This document shows, one piece after another, positions 26,008-34,867 of a stretch of 39,635 nt of DNA. A program made the position numbers and the translations under genes. Position 1 is the stretch's first letter, and each line of letters opens with the position of its first letter. The notes below the pieces were generated by a model. The model had not been told where the DNA came from and searched no databases. It was given only the letters and a program-made list of their open reading frames with translations. The stretch comes from Bacillota bacterium (GTDB lineage: Bacteria; Bacillota_A; Clostridia; Lutisporales; Lutisporaceae): positions 1 through 39,635 of the forward strand of contig JAKJBT010000005.1 of assembly GCA_022706865.1 (NCBI GenBank), read 5' to 3'.

Positions 26008-26631
26008 ATGAGAATCACCGGGATTGAACAACAAAAAAAGAATGCAAAGAGGTATAACATATATATTGACGGAGAATACAGATGTTCCGTTGAAGATGAC
26101 ATTCTGCAGGAACTGAACTTGTCAGAGGGCATGGAACTGAATGAAACTGAATTTAATCACACCCTGGAGATAATCCAGTATAAGGGCGCTCTTAGAGCTG
26201 CCCTTTATATGCTTGCCCGCGCATCAAAAACAGAAATGGAAATTGAAAAGCGCCTTAGCGACAGGCGGTATGACCCTAAGGCCATTAAAAAAGTTCTGGA
26301 GTACTTGAAGGAAATAGGCTATATAAATGATGAAAGCTATGCTGAAAGTTTTATCAGAAGCACAAAGGATGTAACAGGCACAAGCCGACGAAGCATTTAC
26401 CAGAAACTCGCAGCTAAAGGAGTGGACAAGGAAATCATTCAGCAGGAGCTTGACAAGGCTGAGATAGATGATTACGCATCTGCGTTAAGTGCCGCAAAGA
26501 AAAAGATATCAAGCCTGAAAGGAAGCAGCCGGGAAAAGAAATTAAAGCTTCTTAACTACCTTTATAGAAAAGGCTTTGGGATTGATGCCTGCAAAAGGGC
26601 GGCAGAAGAGCTTGTCCGGGAAGAAGACTAA
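26008..26631 (+). CDS. recX: Regulatory protein RecX
   Basis: A 207-residue, mostly helical protein composed of three-helix repeats, which modulates RecA filaments. An N-terminal beta extension (RITGIEQQKKNAKRYNIYIDGEY) is followed by the RecX repeats ALYMLARASKTEMEIEKRLSDRRYDPKAIKKVLEYLKEIGYINDESYAESFI, KLAAKGVDKEIIQQEL and KLLNYLYRKGFGIDACKRA (family landmarks R-x-x-S/T-E-x-E/L-L and G-Y/L-I-N/D-D-x-x-A/Y-A). The length is typical for Firmicutes. It starts 15 nt after recA and should be co-transcribed and SOS-induced with it. The alternative annotation as a generic helical protein is unlikely. Confidence 0.92.
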   Translation: MRITGIEQQKKNAKRYNIYIDGEYRCSVEDDILQELNLSEGMELNETEFNHTLEIIQYKGALRAALYMLARASKTEMEIEKRLSDRRYDPKAIKKVLEYLKEIGYINDESYAESFIRSTKDVTGTSRRSIYQKLAAKGVDKEIIQQELDKAEIDDYASALSAAKKKISSLKGSSREKKLKLLNYLYRKGFGIDACKRAAEELVREED

Positions 26632-26697
26632 AGTCCTTCAGCAAAATTCACGCAATTCTGCATATCATCCTTAAATTGTTTGAATTGTCACAATAAC

Positions 26698-26726
26698 TTG
26701 ACAAAATTTTGTATAAGTAATAGAAT
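26698..26726 (+). promoter_or_regulatory. Putative sigma-A-type promoter for rny
   Basis: TTGACA (26698-26703), a 17-bp spacer and TAGAAT (26721-26726). The predicted start near 26733 leaves a leader of about 130 nt before the rny reading frame, including a possible short leader ORF at 26765-26839. Confidence 0.65.
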
Positions 26727-26764
26727 TATTCTGATATGGTGTATCAATTGAGAGTGGAGTTTAG

Positions 26765-26839
26765 TTGCGCTTATTTGTTAATTTTGAAAATGAAGATTGT
26801 GAAAAAGGATTAATGGAAGCAATTACCGATAGTCGATAA
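26765..26839 (+). CDS. Possible 24-residue leader ORF upstream of rny
   Basis: A TTG codon 5 nt after GGAG (26756-26759) opens a 24-codon frame that reads LRLFVNFENEDCEKGLMEAI then TDSR and ends TAA, 25 nt before the rny start. Its product matches nothing I know. The only support is the ribosome-binding site and its place on the rny leader. It may be chance. Confidence 0.22.
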   Translation: MRLFVNFENEDCEKGLMEAITDSR

Positions 26840-26864
26840 AATAAAATAATGAGGAGGTGAAAAT

Positions 26865-28397
26865 ATTATCGAATATATAGTATATATAGCAATTGCACTA
26901 ATTACCTTTATTTTGGGGTATTTAGTTAGAAGATATATTGCTGAATCGAAAATAAAAAATGCTGAGGAACAGGCATTAAAAATACTCAATGAAGCTGAAA
27001 AGCAATCGGAAACAAAAAAGAAAGAAGTAGTTCTTGAGGCTAAAGAAGAGATTCATAGACTTAGGGCAGAATTGGACAGAGAGATCCGCGACAGAAGAAA
27101 TGAAATCCAGAGAGCCGAAAGAAGATTGCTCCAAAGGGAAGAAAGCCTGGACAAAAAGGTTGAGAACCTCGAGCAAAGAGATGAAGCAATCGCGAAAAAA
27201 CAAAAGGAGATTCAAAAATCCTTTGAAGAAGTGCAACAGCTTTACAAGAAACAAGTGGAAGAACTTGAAAGATTATCGGGGTTATCATCTGAAGATGCAA
27301 AACAACTGCTTTTAAACAACATTGAAAAACAAATAAGGCATGAAGCTGCAATGATGATCAAGGATATTGAGACCAAGGCTAAAGAAGAAGCAGAAAGAAA
27401 GGCCAAGGAAGTCATTGCAAGCGCAATTCAGAAATGTTCAGCAGACCATGTCGCTGAAACTACAGTATCAGTTGTACCACTGCCGAATGATGAAATGAAG
27501 GGCAGAATAATAGGACGCGAAGGCAGAAATATAAGAACATTGGAAACACTTACAGGCATCGACTTAATAATCGATGATACACCAGAAGCCGTTATATTAT
27601 CCGGTTTTGATCCAATTAGAAGGGAAGTTGCAAGGGTTGCCCTTGAAAAGCTCATAGTGGATGGGCGAATACATCCCGCCAGAATAGAAGAAATGGTTGA
27701 AAAAGCCAAGAAGGAAGTTGACAATTATATTAAGGAACAGGGAGAGCAAGCTACCTTTGATACCGGAGTCCACGGATTACATCCGGAAATCATTAAACTT
27801 TTAGGAAGATTGAGATTCAGAACCAGCTATGGACAAAATGTACTTAAGCATTCTATAGAAGTAGCACACCTTGCGGCATCAATGGCTGCAGAGCTTGGTG
27901 CCGATGTAAAAACGGCAAAAAGGGCGGGTCTGCTTCATGACATAGGAAAAGCCGTAGACCATGAGGTCGAAGGCCCCCACGTTCAGATAGGTGCTGACCT
28001 TGCTAAGAAATATAAGGAATCCGCTGATATAGTCCACGCTATATCCGCACATCACGGAGATATTGAAGCTACAACCGTTGAAGCAGTCCTTGTTCAGGCA
28101 GCTGATGCCATATCCGCTGCAAGACCCGGAGCAAGAAGAGAGACCTTAGAGTCATACATTAAACGTTTGGAAAAAATTGAAGAAATAGCTAATTCATTTG
28201 ATGGAGTCGAAAAATCTTTTGCTATTCAAGCCGGCAGAGAAGTCAGAATCATGGTTAAGCCGGAGGATGTGAGTGACAGTGAAATAGTGTATATCGCCAG
28301 GGATATCGTCAAGAAAATTGAAGATGAGCTGGAATACCCTGGTCAGATCAAAGTTAATGTTATCAGGGAAACCAGGGCAATTGAATACGCAAAATAG
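26865..28397 (+). CDS. rny: Ribonuclease Y, apparent ATT start
   Basis: A 510-residue membrane-anchored endoribonuclease initiating mRNA decay. An N-terminal membrane helix (about 2-20: [19 protein letters not shown]) precedes a long coiled coil (about 25-195), a KH domain with [15 protein letters not shown], and an HD phosphohydrolase domain with HSIEVAHLA and [12 protein letters not shown]. The membrane helix is in frame from just after a TGA at 26850, yet holds no ATG or GTG. ATT 26865 is 7 nt after AGGAGG (26852-26857). The first ordinary start, TTG 26913, would delete the anchor and has no Shine-Dalgarno. Family length (about 520) fits the ATT start. A sequencing error of ATG to ATT is the alternative. 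ymdB and spoVS follow, as in Bacillus. Confidence 0.9.
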   Translation: MIEYIVYIAIALITFILGYLVRRYIAESKIKNAEEQALKILNEAEKQSETKKKEVVLEAKEEIHRLRAELDREIRDRRNEIQRAERRLLQREESLDKKVENLEQRDEAIAKKQKEIQKSFEEVQQLYKKQVEELERLSGLSSEDAKQLLLNNIEKQIRHEAAMMIKDIETKAKEEAERKAKEVIASAIQKCSADHVAETTVSVVPLPNDEMKGRIIGREGRNIRTLETLTGIDLIIDDTPEAVILSGFDPIRREVARVALEKLIVDGRIHPARIEEMVEKAKKEVDNYIKEQGEQATFDTGVHGLHPEIIKLLGRLRFRTSYGQNVLKHSIEVAHLAASMAAELGADVKTAKRAGLLHDIGKAVDHEVEGPHVQIGADLAKKYKESADIVHAISAHHGDIEATTVEAVLVQAADAISAARPGARRETLESYIKRLEKIEEIANSFDGVEKSFAIQAGREVRIMVKPEDVSDSEIVYIARDIVKKIEDELEYPGQIKVNVIRETRAIEYAK

Positions 28398-28404
28398 AAA
28401 ATGC

Positions 28405-28445
28405 GCGGCAGTGCATGCAAATGCATGAAGCCGCCATTTTTAATA
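28405..28445 (+). terminator. Probable terminator after rny
   Basis: GCGGC (28405-28409) pairs with GCCGC (28430-28434), with an inner stem TGCAT (28412-28416)/ATGCA (28421-28425), followed by CATTTTTAAT. The T-run is short. Confidence 0.6.
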
Positions 28446-28506
28446 ATACTATATAACGGGTAACACAAAACACACTGCTGTTGATTCAGACAATGGAGGT
28501 ATGCAG

Positions 28507-29271
28507 ATGAACATATTATTTATTGGTGATGTGGTAGGCAGGCCGGGAAGGAATTATCTATGTACAAACCTTAAAAGGCTTGTTGAAGAAAATAATATTG
28601 ATTTTGTCATAATAAACGGAGAGAATTCAGCCGGAGGTGTGGGCATAACCAGGAGTACATATGATGAGCTTCTGGGTATGGGAGCAGATATTATAACCCT
28701 TGGCAATCATTCCTGGGCGAAAAAAGAAGTTTTGGAATTCATAGAAGACGCGGAAAGGCTTATCAGACCTGCAAACTATCCTGAAGGTACCCCCGGAAAG
28801 GGATTCAGAATAGCAGAAAAGGCGGGAAAAAGGATTGCTGTGATAAACCTAAGCGGCAGAGTATTTATGGATTGTATTGACTGCCCCTTTAAGGCCGCTG
28901 ATAAAATATTGAATGAACTGAAGAATGAAGCTGATGTCATAATTGTAGACTTCCATGCGGAAGCTACTTCAGAAAAGCTTGCAATGGGCTGGTATCTTGA
29001 CGGCAGGGTTCATGCCGTGCTGGGTACACATACTCACGTCCAGACTTCCGATGAAAGGATACTGCCCGGCGGAACTGCCTATATTACAGATGTCGGAATG
29101 ACCGGTCCCATAGACTCCATATTAGGAGTGGAAAAAGAAACGGTTATAAGAAAGTTTATTACCGGTATGCCTGCAAGATTTGAAATTGCAGGGGGTGAGG
29201 TTGCTATCGGTGCTGTGTGCATACAGCTTGATGATAATAATAAAGTTACATCCATAAAAAGAATCATATAA
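28507..29271 (+). CDS. YmdB family metallophosphoesterase (2',3'-cyclic nucleotide phosphodiesterase type)
   Basis: A 254-residue dinuclear metal phosphoesterase of the TIGR00282/YmdB family. Metal ligands are in MNILFIGDVVGRPGR, INGENSAGG, TLGNHSW, VDFHAEATSEK and LGTHTHVQTSDE. The ending YITDVGMTGPIDSILGVEKE is family-specific. In Bacillus, YmdB hydrolyses cyclic nucleotides and affects biofilm versus motility expression; that role is by analogy. ATG 28507 lies 6 nt after GGAGGT (28495-28500). ATG 28501 abuts that site. It sits between rny and spoVS, the conserved order. Confidence 0.92.
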   Translation: MNILFIGDVVGRPGRNYLCTNLKRLVEENNIDFVIINGENSAGGVGITRSTYDELLGMGADIITLGNHSWAKKEVLEFIEDAERLIRPANYPEGTPGKGFRIAEKAGKRIAVINLSGRVFMDCIDCPFKAADKILNELKNEADVIIVDFHAEATSEKLAMGWYLDGRVHAVLGTHTHVQTSDERILPGGTAYITDVGMTGPIDSILGVEKETVIRKFITGMPARFEIAGGEVAIGAVCIQLDDNNKVTSIKRII

Positions 29272-29292
29272 AATTCTTAATTGTAGAAAAAA

Positions 29293-29319
29293 AGAGGATT
29301 TTAGATATATTTGTAGAAT
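29293..29319 (+). promoter_or_regulatory. Sigma-H-type promoter upstream of spoVS
   Basis: AGAGGATTT (29293-29301) and GTAGAAT (29313-29319), 11 bp apart, match the Bacillus sigma-H consensus RNAGGAWWW-N11/12-RNNGAAT at every defined position. The gene downstream is spoVS, a known sigma-H target in Bacillus. The site is about 58 nt before the ATG. Confidence 0.72.
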
Positions 29320-29376
29320 TATCAGATATATTTAGTATATTTTGGTACTTTACAATAAATCAGGGGGGGGCTTTAA

Positions 29377-29637
29377 ATGGATGTATTAAAGGTTTCAGCT
29401 AAATCGAACCCAAATTCAGTCGCAGGAGCTTTATCGGGTGTGTTGAGGGAAAAAGGCTCCGCGGAGATTCAAACAATTGGGGCAGGAGCTCTTAACCAAG
29501 CTATTAAAGCAATTGCCATCGCCAGAGGATTTGTAGCACCCGGAGGAATTGATCTGATATGCATTCCGGCTTTCACCGATATCGAAATAGATGGTGAAGA
29601 AAGAACAGCCTTAAAACTAATTATAGAACCCAGATAG
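29377..29637 (+). CDS. spoVS: Stage V sporulation protein S
   Basis: An 86-residue Alba-like protein, nearly invariant in spore formers: MDVLKVSAKSNPNSVAGAL, EIQTIGAGALNQAIKAIAIARG, and GGIDLICIPAFTDIEIDGEERTALKLIIEP. It acts in sporulation (coat assembly and septum-related roles in Bacillus), and the fold suggests nucleic-acid binding. The Shine-Dalgarno is an unusual run of eight G residues (29363-29370) before the ATG. It has its own sigma-H-like promoter and a strong terminator, so it can be expressed separately from rny-ymdB. Confidence 0.97.
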   Translation: MDVLKVSAKSNPNSVAGALSGVLREKGSAEIQTIGAGALNQAIKAIAIARGFVAPGGIDLICIPAFTDIEIDGEERTALKLIIEPR

Positions 29638-29641
29638 ACCT

Positions 29642-29676
29642 AATACCTGCTTTTGAACAAGCAGGTATTGTTTTTT
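29642..29676 (+). terminator. Intrinsic terminator after spoVS
   Basis: AATACCTGC (29642-29650), a 10-nt loop, GCAGGTATT (29661-29669), then GTTTTTT. Confidence 0.9.
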
Positions 29677-29765
29677 ATTTTATGAGAGTGTATACTTTCC
29701 TGTATAATAATTGTGGAACATTTTTGGAAAATCCTTTGTTTATTGCATAAATTCTAAAGAACTTA

Positions 29766-29774
29766 TGATATAAT
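29766..29774 (+). promoter_or_regulatory. Extended -10 promoter for the PHP phosphoesterase gene
   Basis: TGATATAAT at 29766-29774, about 46 nt before ATG 29821. A TTGCAT at 29743-29748 is 20 bp upstream, too far for a standard -35, so activity would depend on the extended -10. Confidence 0.45.
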
Positions 29775-29820
29775 AATTTCAGTTCCTGCAATTATTTTAT
29801 CATTATACGGAGGGCGCAAT

Positions 29821-30645
29821 ATGCTGAAGGCTGACCTTCATATTCATACAACAGCATCCGACGGACTCCTGAGTCCGGAAAAAGTAGTACGCTGGGCAAG
29901 TGCCAAGAGATTGACTGCAATAGGAATAACAGATCATGACACCGTCAAGGGAATCAGCCCTGCGATGAAGGCCTCCTCAAAGTATGGAGTGGAAATAGTG
30001 CCCGGAATTGAGCTTAGCACTATATTTGAAGAAGAAGAGATACATGTTCTGGGTTATTTTATAGATTACAATTCCCAATGGCTTGCCGATACCCTCAAAA
30101 AAATACAGAATTCCAGGTATGAGAGGGCCGGAAAAATAGTAGGCAAGCTTAACGATTTGGGAATTGACATTACTCTTGAGCAGGTAAAAGGAATAGCTGA
30201 TGATGCTGCAATGGGCAGGCCTCATATTGCCAGAGCAATGATTGATAAAGGCTATATCAGTAATATAAGAGAAGCCTTTAATGAATATATCGGCAAGGAT
30301 CGTCCGGCTTATGTGGAGAGATACAAACTAACCTGCAAAGAAGCTATAGATATGATTAAAAATTTGGGAGGAATATCTGTTCTTGCTCATCCCGGGCTGA
30401 TAAACAACAAGGATAATATCGGAAAAATTATTGACCTTGGAATTGACGGCATTGAAGTATACCATTCCAAACATGATGATGAGACTGTCAGAAATATACT
30501 GGCTGTTGCACACTCAAGGAATTTGCTGATTACAGGAGGCTCGGACTGCCATGGAATGAAATTGAATAATGAACCGATATTGGGAAACTATTCAATTGAT
30601 TATAAATATGTGCAAATGCTTAAAGAGGCACTAAATAAAAAATGA
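29821..30645 (+). CDS. PHP domain phosphoesterase (TrpH/nucleoside bisphosphatase-like)
   Basis: A 274-residue PHP-domain enzyme. Metal-binding motifs are DLHIHTTASDGLLSP (I), AIGITDHDTVKG (II), VPGIELST with HVLGYFIDY (III), the inserted helical segment ending GRPHIARAMIDKGY, SVLAHPGL, and GGSDCHG near residues 240-246. It is therefore complete. Close relatives hydrolyse 3',5'-nucleoside bisphosphates (pAp) or act on 5'-RNA ends; the exact substrate is inferred. The Shine-Dalgarno is CGGAGGG. The aminotransferase begins 12 nt after its stop, pointing to an operon. Confidence 0.9.
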   Translation: MLKADLHIHTTASDGLLSPEKVVRWASAKRLTAIGITDHDTVKGISPAMKASSKYGVEIVPGIELSTIFEEEEIHVLGYFIDYNSQWLADTLKKIQNSRYERAGKIVGKLNDLGIDITLEQVKGIADDAAMGRPHIARAMIDKGYISNIREAFNEYIGKDRPAYVERYKLTCKEAIDMIKNLGGISVLAHPGLINNKDNIGKIIDLGIDGIEVYHSKHDDETVRNILAVAHSRNLLITGGSDCHGMKLNNEPILGNYSIDYKYVQMLKEALNKK

Positions 30646-30657
30646 GGAGGGGTTAAA

Positions 30658-31860
30658 TTGGATATCAAATTATCCGTCAAAGCTTCAAATATAGCTCCAT
30701 CAATGACTTTAGCAGTTGATACAAAGCTTAAGCAGATGGTTGCTGAGGGAGTGAAAGTATTTGGCTTTGGCGTAGGTGAACCTGATTTTGATACGCCTGA
30801 GTACATAAGAAATGCAGCTGTTGAAGCAATGAACAAAGGCTTTACAAGATATACTCCGGCACAAGGGACAATTGAGCTCAGAAAAGCAATATGTGACAAG
30901 CTTAAAAGAGAGAACAGCCTTGATTATGAGCCTAATCAGATAATAGTATCAAGCGGTGCAAAGCATTCGCTTTCTAATGCCTTTGCGGCAATTTTGAATC
31001 CGGGGGACGAGGTTATTGTACCACTTCCATACTGGGTCAGCTATACGGAGATAATCAAGCTGAATGACGGAGTTCCGGTACTGGTACCGACAAAAAAAGA
31101 AAACAACTTCAAGATGTCCGGGGAAGAATTGAAGAAGGCAATAACTGCAAAAACAAAAGCGGTATTGATGAATTCTCCCAGTAATCCTACGGGGGCAGTG
31201 TATACCGAAAGGGAATTAAGGGAAATTGCTGAGATTGCGGTAGAAAACAATCTGTTTGTTGTATCAGATGAGATATATGAGAGAATCATATATGATGATA
31301 ACAAGCATATCAGCATTGCTTCCTTCAACAATGAAATCAAAGATCTTACAATACTGATAAACGGAATGTCAAAGTCATATGCCATGACGGGATGGAGGCT
31401 CGGATATGCTGCCGGAAATGAAAAAGTGATTAAAGCTATGTCAAGTGTTCAGAGCCATGCGGTATCCCATCCCAGTTCCATAACCCAATATGCCGCGGCA
31501 GCAGCCTTAAACGGGCCTCAGGATGATTTAAAAAACATGGTTCAGGAATTTAGTAAAAGAAGAAACTACATGTATGACAGGATAAAAGCGATGAAAGGCC
31601 TCAGCTGCATTAAGCCTGAAGGAGCCTTCTATGTGTATGTTGATATAAGTGCTTATCTTGGAAAGAATTTATGCGGAGTCAAGCTCGGTTCTTCTTTGGA
31701 TTTTGCTCAGGTTATGCTTGAAAAGGGCCATGTGGCAGTGATACCGGGAGCTGCATTCGGAACTGACGGCTTTATAAGACTTTCCTATGCGACCTCAATG
31801 GATACAATAAAAAATGGTCTTGACGCTTTTGAAAGCTTTATTGATAAAAACATTGAATAG
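30658..31860 (+). CDS. Class I pyridoxal-phosphate aminotransferase (aspartate aminotransferase-like)
   Basis: A 400-residue fold-type I PLP enzyme. The N-terminal FGVGEPDFDTPE loop, SSGAKHSLSNAFAAI (phosphate binding), NSPSNPTGAVY (Asn contacts), VSDEIYERIIYD and NGMSKSYAMTGWRLGY with the PLP lysine Lys239 are all present. RLSYATS at the C-terminus carries the substrate-carboxylate Arg. This is the AspB/AAT-Ib pattern, most often aspartate-2-oxoglutarate transamination. Substrate range cannot be read from sequence. The start is TTG after GAGGAGGGG. Coupling to purB and asnS downstream, genes that consume aspartate or its products, is consistent. Confidence 0.92.
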   Translation: MDIKLSVKASNIAPSMTLAVDTKLKQMVAEGVKVFGFGVGEPDFDTPEYIRNAAVEAMNKGFTRYTPAQGTIELRKAICDKLKRENSLDYEPNQIIVSSGAKHSLSNAFAAILNPGDEVIVPLPYWVSYTEIIKLNDGVPVLVPTKKENNFKMSGEELKKAITAKTKAVLMNSPSNPTGAVYTERELREIAEIAVENNLFVVSDEIYERIIYDDNKHISIASFNNEIKDLTILINGMSKSYAMTGWRLGYAAGNEKVIKAMSSVQSHAVSHPSSITQYAAAAALNGPQDDLKNMVQEFSKRRNYMYDRIKAMKGLSCIKPEGAFYVYVDISAYLGKNLCGVKLGSSLDFAQVMLEKGHVAVIPGAAFGTDGFIRLSYATSMDTIKNGLDAFESFIDKNIE

Positions 31861-31874
31861 GGTGGTATCATACA

Positions 31875-33308
31875 GTGAATAGAAATGAATATCAGAACCC
31901 TTTGATAAGCAGATATGCAAGCAAAGAAATGTCCTTTATATTTTCAGAGGACTATAAGTTTTCCACCTGGAGAAAGCTGTGGGTCGCCCTTGCGGAAAGC
32001 GAGATGGAGCTGGGGCTGAATATTTCTCCGGAACAGGTGGAGGAATTAAGGGAACATATTTATGATATCAATTATGAGGACGCAGAGAAAAGGGAAAAAG
32101 AGACGCGTCATGATGTAATGTCCCATGTTTATGCTTACGGCTTGCAGTGCCCCAAGGCAAAACCCATAATACACCTGGGAGCTACCAGCGCATTCGTAGG
32201 CGACAATACGGACATCATTCAGATGTCGGAGGGCCTGAAGCTTATAAGAGCAAAGCTTCTGAATGTTATTAAAAATCTCGCAGGGTTTGCAGAAAAGTAT
32301 AAAAACCTTCCCACATTGGGATTTACCCATTTTCAGCCTGCACAGCTGACCACTGTAGGAAAAAGAAGCTGTTTGTGGATGCTTGATTTTCTGATGGATA
32401 TAGAGGAGCTTGATTTTCAGCTGGGCAGGCTCAAACTGCGGGGAGTCAAAGGAACTACCGGAACGCAGGCAAGCTTTATGGCGCTTTTTAACGGTGACCA
32501 TGATAAAATAAAGGAATTGGATGCAAGAGTCACAAAGAAAATGGGCTTTGAGAACAGCTATGCAATCACAGGCCAGACATACCCCAGGAAGCTGGACAGC
32601 CAGGTTTTGAACGTGCTTTCACAAATAGCGGAATCAGCGCATAAATTCAGTAACGATATACGGCTTCTTCAGAGCCTCAAGGAAGTTGAAGAGCCCTTCG
32701 AAAAAAGTCAGATAGGTTCGTCGGCAATGGCATATAAACGAAATCCTATGAGATGTGAGAGGATTGCAGCTCTTTCCAGATTTGTAATAACAAATTCGTT
32801 GAATCCTGCTATAACTGCGGCTGCTCAATGGTTTGAAAGAACCCTTGACGATTCTGCCAATAAAAGGCTTGCAATTCCGCAGGGTTTTCTGGCAGTTGAC
32901 AGCATATTGAACATTATGATAAACGTAACAGCCGGCCTTGTAGTAAATGAAAAGATGATAAAAAGGCATATCGACGAGGAGCTTCCTTTCATGGCTACCG
33001 AGAACATACTTATGGAAGCCGTTAAAGCCGGAGGAGACAGGCAGGAACTCCATGAAAAAATAAGGCAGTTCTCTATGGAAGCAGGAAGAAGAGTGAAGGA
33101 ACAAGGACTGGACAACAATCTGATAAGCCTTATAGAAACGGATGAAAGCTTCAGGTTGGGCAAGAATAAGATACAGGAGCTTTTAGATGCCAGGAACTTT
33201 ATCGGGAGAGCCCCGGAACAGGTTGACGAGTTTCTTGCGGAACATATATATCCGCTTCTTGAAGAAAACAAGGATAAGTTAAATATAATAGCAGACTTAA
33301 AAGTATAA
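31875..33308 (+). CDS. purB: Adenylosuccinate lyase
   Basis: A 477-residue homotetrameric lyase that removes fumarate from SAICAR and from adenylosuccinate in purine synthesis. [46 protein letters not shown] with the catalytic-base region, and the flexible signature loop [20 protein letters not shown] are all present. The length is that of the longer PurB group. The start is GTG; GGGTGG lies upstream. It lies 14 nt after the aminotransferase, so both are likely translated from one mRNA. Confidence 0.95.
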   Translation: MNRNEYQNPLISRYASKEMSFIFSEDYKFSTWRKLWVALAESEMELGLNISPEQVEELREHIYDINYEDAEKREKETRHDVMSHVYAYGLQCPKAKPIIHLGATSAFVGDNTDIIQMSEGLKLIRAKLLNVIKNLAGFAEKYKNLPTLGFTHFQPAQLTTVGKRSCLWMLDFLMDIEELDFQLGRLKLRGVKGTTGTQASFMALFNGDHDKIKELDARVTKKMGFENSYAITGQTYPRKLDSQVLNVLSQIAESAHKFSNDIRLLQSLKEVEEPFEKSQIGSSAMAYKRNPMRCERIAALSRFVITNSLNPAITAAAQWFERTLDDSANKRLAIPQGFLAVDSILNIMINVTAGLVVNEKMIKRHIDEELPFMATENILMEAVKAGGDRQELHEKIRQFSMEAGRRVKEQGLDNNLISLIETDESFRLGKNKIQELLDARNFIGRAPEQVDEFLAEHIYPLLEENKDKLNIIADLKV

Positions 33309-33336
33309 ACATAATCACACTTTAGGAGGAGAGCAT

Positions 33337-34728
33337 ATGAGCAGCATATCAATAAAACAACTGTACAGGAGCACAGGAGATTACATCAACAAGAATATCA
33401 AGGTATCCGGGTGGGTGAAAACTGAAAGAACCTCAAAAAATTTTGGTTTTATTGAATTGAATGACGGAAGCTTTTTTAAGAACCTTCAGATAGTGTTTGA
33501 GGAAGGTATTGAAAACTTCAATGATGTAGCCAAGCTTTCGGTGGGTTCTGCCATAATCGCAGAAGGGGTTCTGACTGAGTCACCCGGTGCAAAACAGCCC
33601 TTTGAGCTGAAAGCTGATAAAATTGTTATAGAAGGCCGATCAACCCCTGATTATCCGCTTCAGAAGAAGAATCATTCTTTTGAGTTCTTAAGATCGATAG
33701 CTCACCTGAGGCCCAGGACAAATACATTTTCGGCAGTATTCAGAGTGAGATCCCTGGTAGCATATGCAATACACAGGTTCTTCCAGGATCAGGGTTTTGT
33801 ATATGTTCATGCTCCTATCATAACAGGCAGCGATGCCGAAGGAGCAGGAGAAATGTTCAGGGTTACCACCCTGGATATGGATAATCCCCCCAGAACAGAG
33901 AAAGGGGAAGTTGATTTCTCCAAGGATTTCTTTGGAAAATCCGCAAACCTTACTGTTAGCGGCCAGCTTAATGTAGAAACCTTCTGCATGGCTTTCAGGA
34001 ATGTATATACCTTCGGCCCCACCTTCAGGGCAGAAAACTCGAATACTGCAAGGCATGCCGCAGAGTTTTGGATGATAGAACCGGAAATAGCCTTTGCAGA
34101 GCTTTCGGACAATATGGAACTGGCGGAGAATATGGTAAAGTACATAATAAATTATGTACTCGAGAATGCTCCGGAAGAGATGGAGTTTTTCAACAGGTTC
34201 ATTGACAATACCCTGCTTGAAAGGCTGAACAATATTGTAAGCTCCGATTTCGGTGTTGTTACTTATACGGAAGCAATAGACATACTGAAAAAATCGGGTG
34301 TCGAATTTGAATACCCCGTTGAGTGGGGAATCGATCTGCAGACGGAGCATGAAAGGTATATCACCGAGCAGGTCTATAAAAAACCGGTTTTCGTAATTAA
34401 CTATCCAAAAGAAATAAAAGCTTTCTACATGAGAATGAACGATGACGGAAAGACAGTAGCGGCAATGGACCTTCTGGTTCCCGGAGTGGGAGAAATCATC
34501 GGAGGCAGCCAGAGAGAAGAAAGACTTGACGTCCTTGAAAAGAAAATGGATGAAATGGGACTGAAAAAAGAGGATTACTGGTGGTATCTTGATATAAGAA
34601 AATTCGGCGGTGTTAAACACGCAGGTTATGGGCTGGGTTTTGAGAGAATTATAATGTACATTACCGGAATGACCAATATTAGAGATGTAGTGCCTTTCCC
34701 GAGAACTGTAAAATCAGCTGAGTTTTAA
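33337..34728 (+). CDS. asnS: Asparagine-tRNA ligase
   Basis: A 463-residue class IIb aminoacyl-tRNA synthetase. The N-terminal OB-fold anticodon-binding domain (about 15-100: [24 protein letters not shown]) is followed by the catalytic core: [17 protein letters not shown] (motif 1), [22 protein letters not shown] (motif 2) and [28 protein letters not shown] (motif 3). The motif 3 region and insertion are of the AsnRS rather than AspRS type. It starts with ATG after TAGGAGGAG. The next downstream sequence is the second copy of the dispersed repeat, with no clear terminator before it. Confidence 0.96.
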   Translation: MSSISIKQLYRSTGDYINKNIKVSGWVKTERTSKNFGFIELNDGSFFKNLQIVFEEGIENFNDVAKLSVGSAIIAEGVLTESPGAKQPFELKADKIVIEGRSTPDYPLQKKNHSFEFLRSIAHLRPRTNTFSAVFRVRSLVAYAIHRFFQDQGFVYVHAPIITGSDAEGAGEMFRVTTLDMDNPPRTEKGEVDFSKDFFGKSANLTVSGQLNVETFCMAFRNVYTFGPTFRAENSNTARHAAEFWMIEPEIAFAELSDNMELAENMVKYIINYVLENAPEEMEFFNRFIDNTLLERLNNIVSSDFGVVTYTEAIDILKKSGVEFEYPVEWGIDLQTEHERYITEQVYKKPVFVINYPKEIKAFYMRMNDDGKTVAAMDLLVPGVGEIIGGSQREERLDVLEKKMDEMGLKKEDYWWYLDIRKFGGVKHAGYGLGFERIIMYITGMTNIRDVVPFPRTVKSAEF

Positions 34729-34729
34729 T

Positions 34730-34756
34730 GGGACACGGGGACGTTTCTCCTGTCCC
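34730..34756. repeat. Dispersed palindromic repeat, single copy
   Basis: GGGACACGGGGACGTTTCTC (34730-34749) followed by CTGTCCC (34750-34756), with GGGACA at one end and TGTCCC at the other in inverted orientation. It is the same unit as the right arm at 8991-9051 (21 shared bases or more), placed 2 nt after the asnS stop codon. Confidence 0.7.
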
Positions 34757-34813
34757 ACTGTCCGTATCTTTCTTATATTTTGCAGCAGTAACTAAATAAG
34801 ACAAAGCCTCATA

Positions 34814-34845
34814 ATATGGAATAAGGGGTTCATTTCATTCCATAT
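34814..34845 (+). other. Hairpin in the leader of the interrupted small ORF
   Basis: ATATGGAAT (34814-34822) and ATTCCATAT (34837-34845) form a 9-bp stem around a 14-nt loop, ending 8 nt before the Shine-Dalgarno GAAGGGAGG (34852-34860). No T-run follows. Confidence 0.4.
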
Positions 34846-34867
34846 ACCTTTGAAGGGAGGCTTAATA

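Noticed and set aside
33688..34620. A 310-codon minus-strand frame inside asnS
   Set aside because: It lies wholly antisense to a complete, motif-bearing asnS and reads like an out-of-frame translation (rich in Cys, His, Tyr and Phe).
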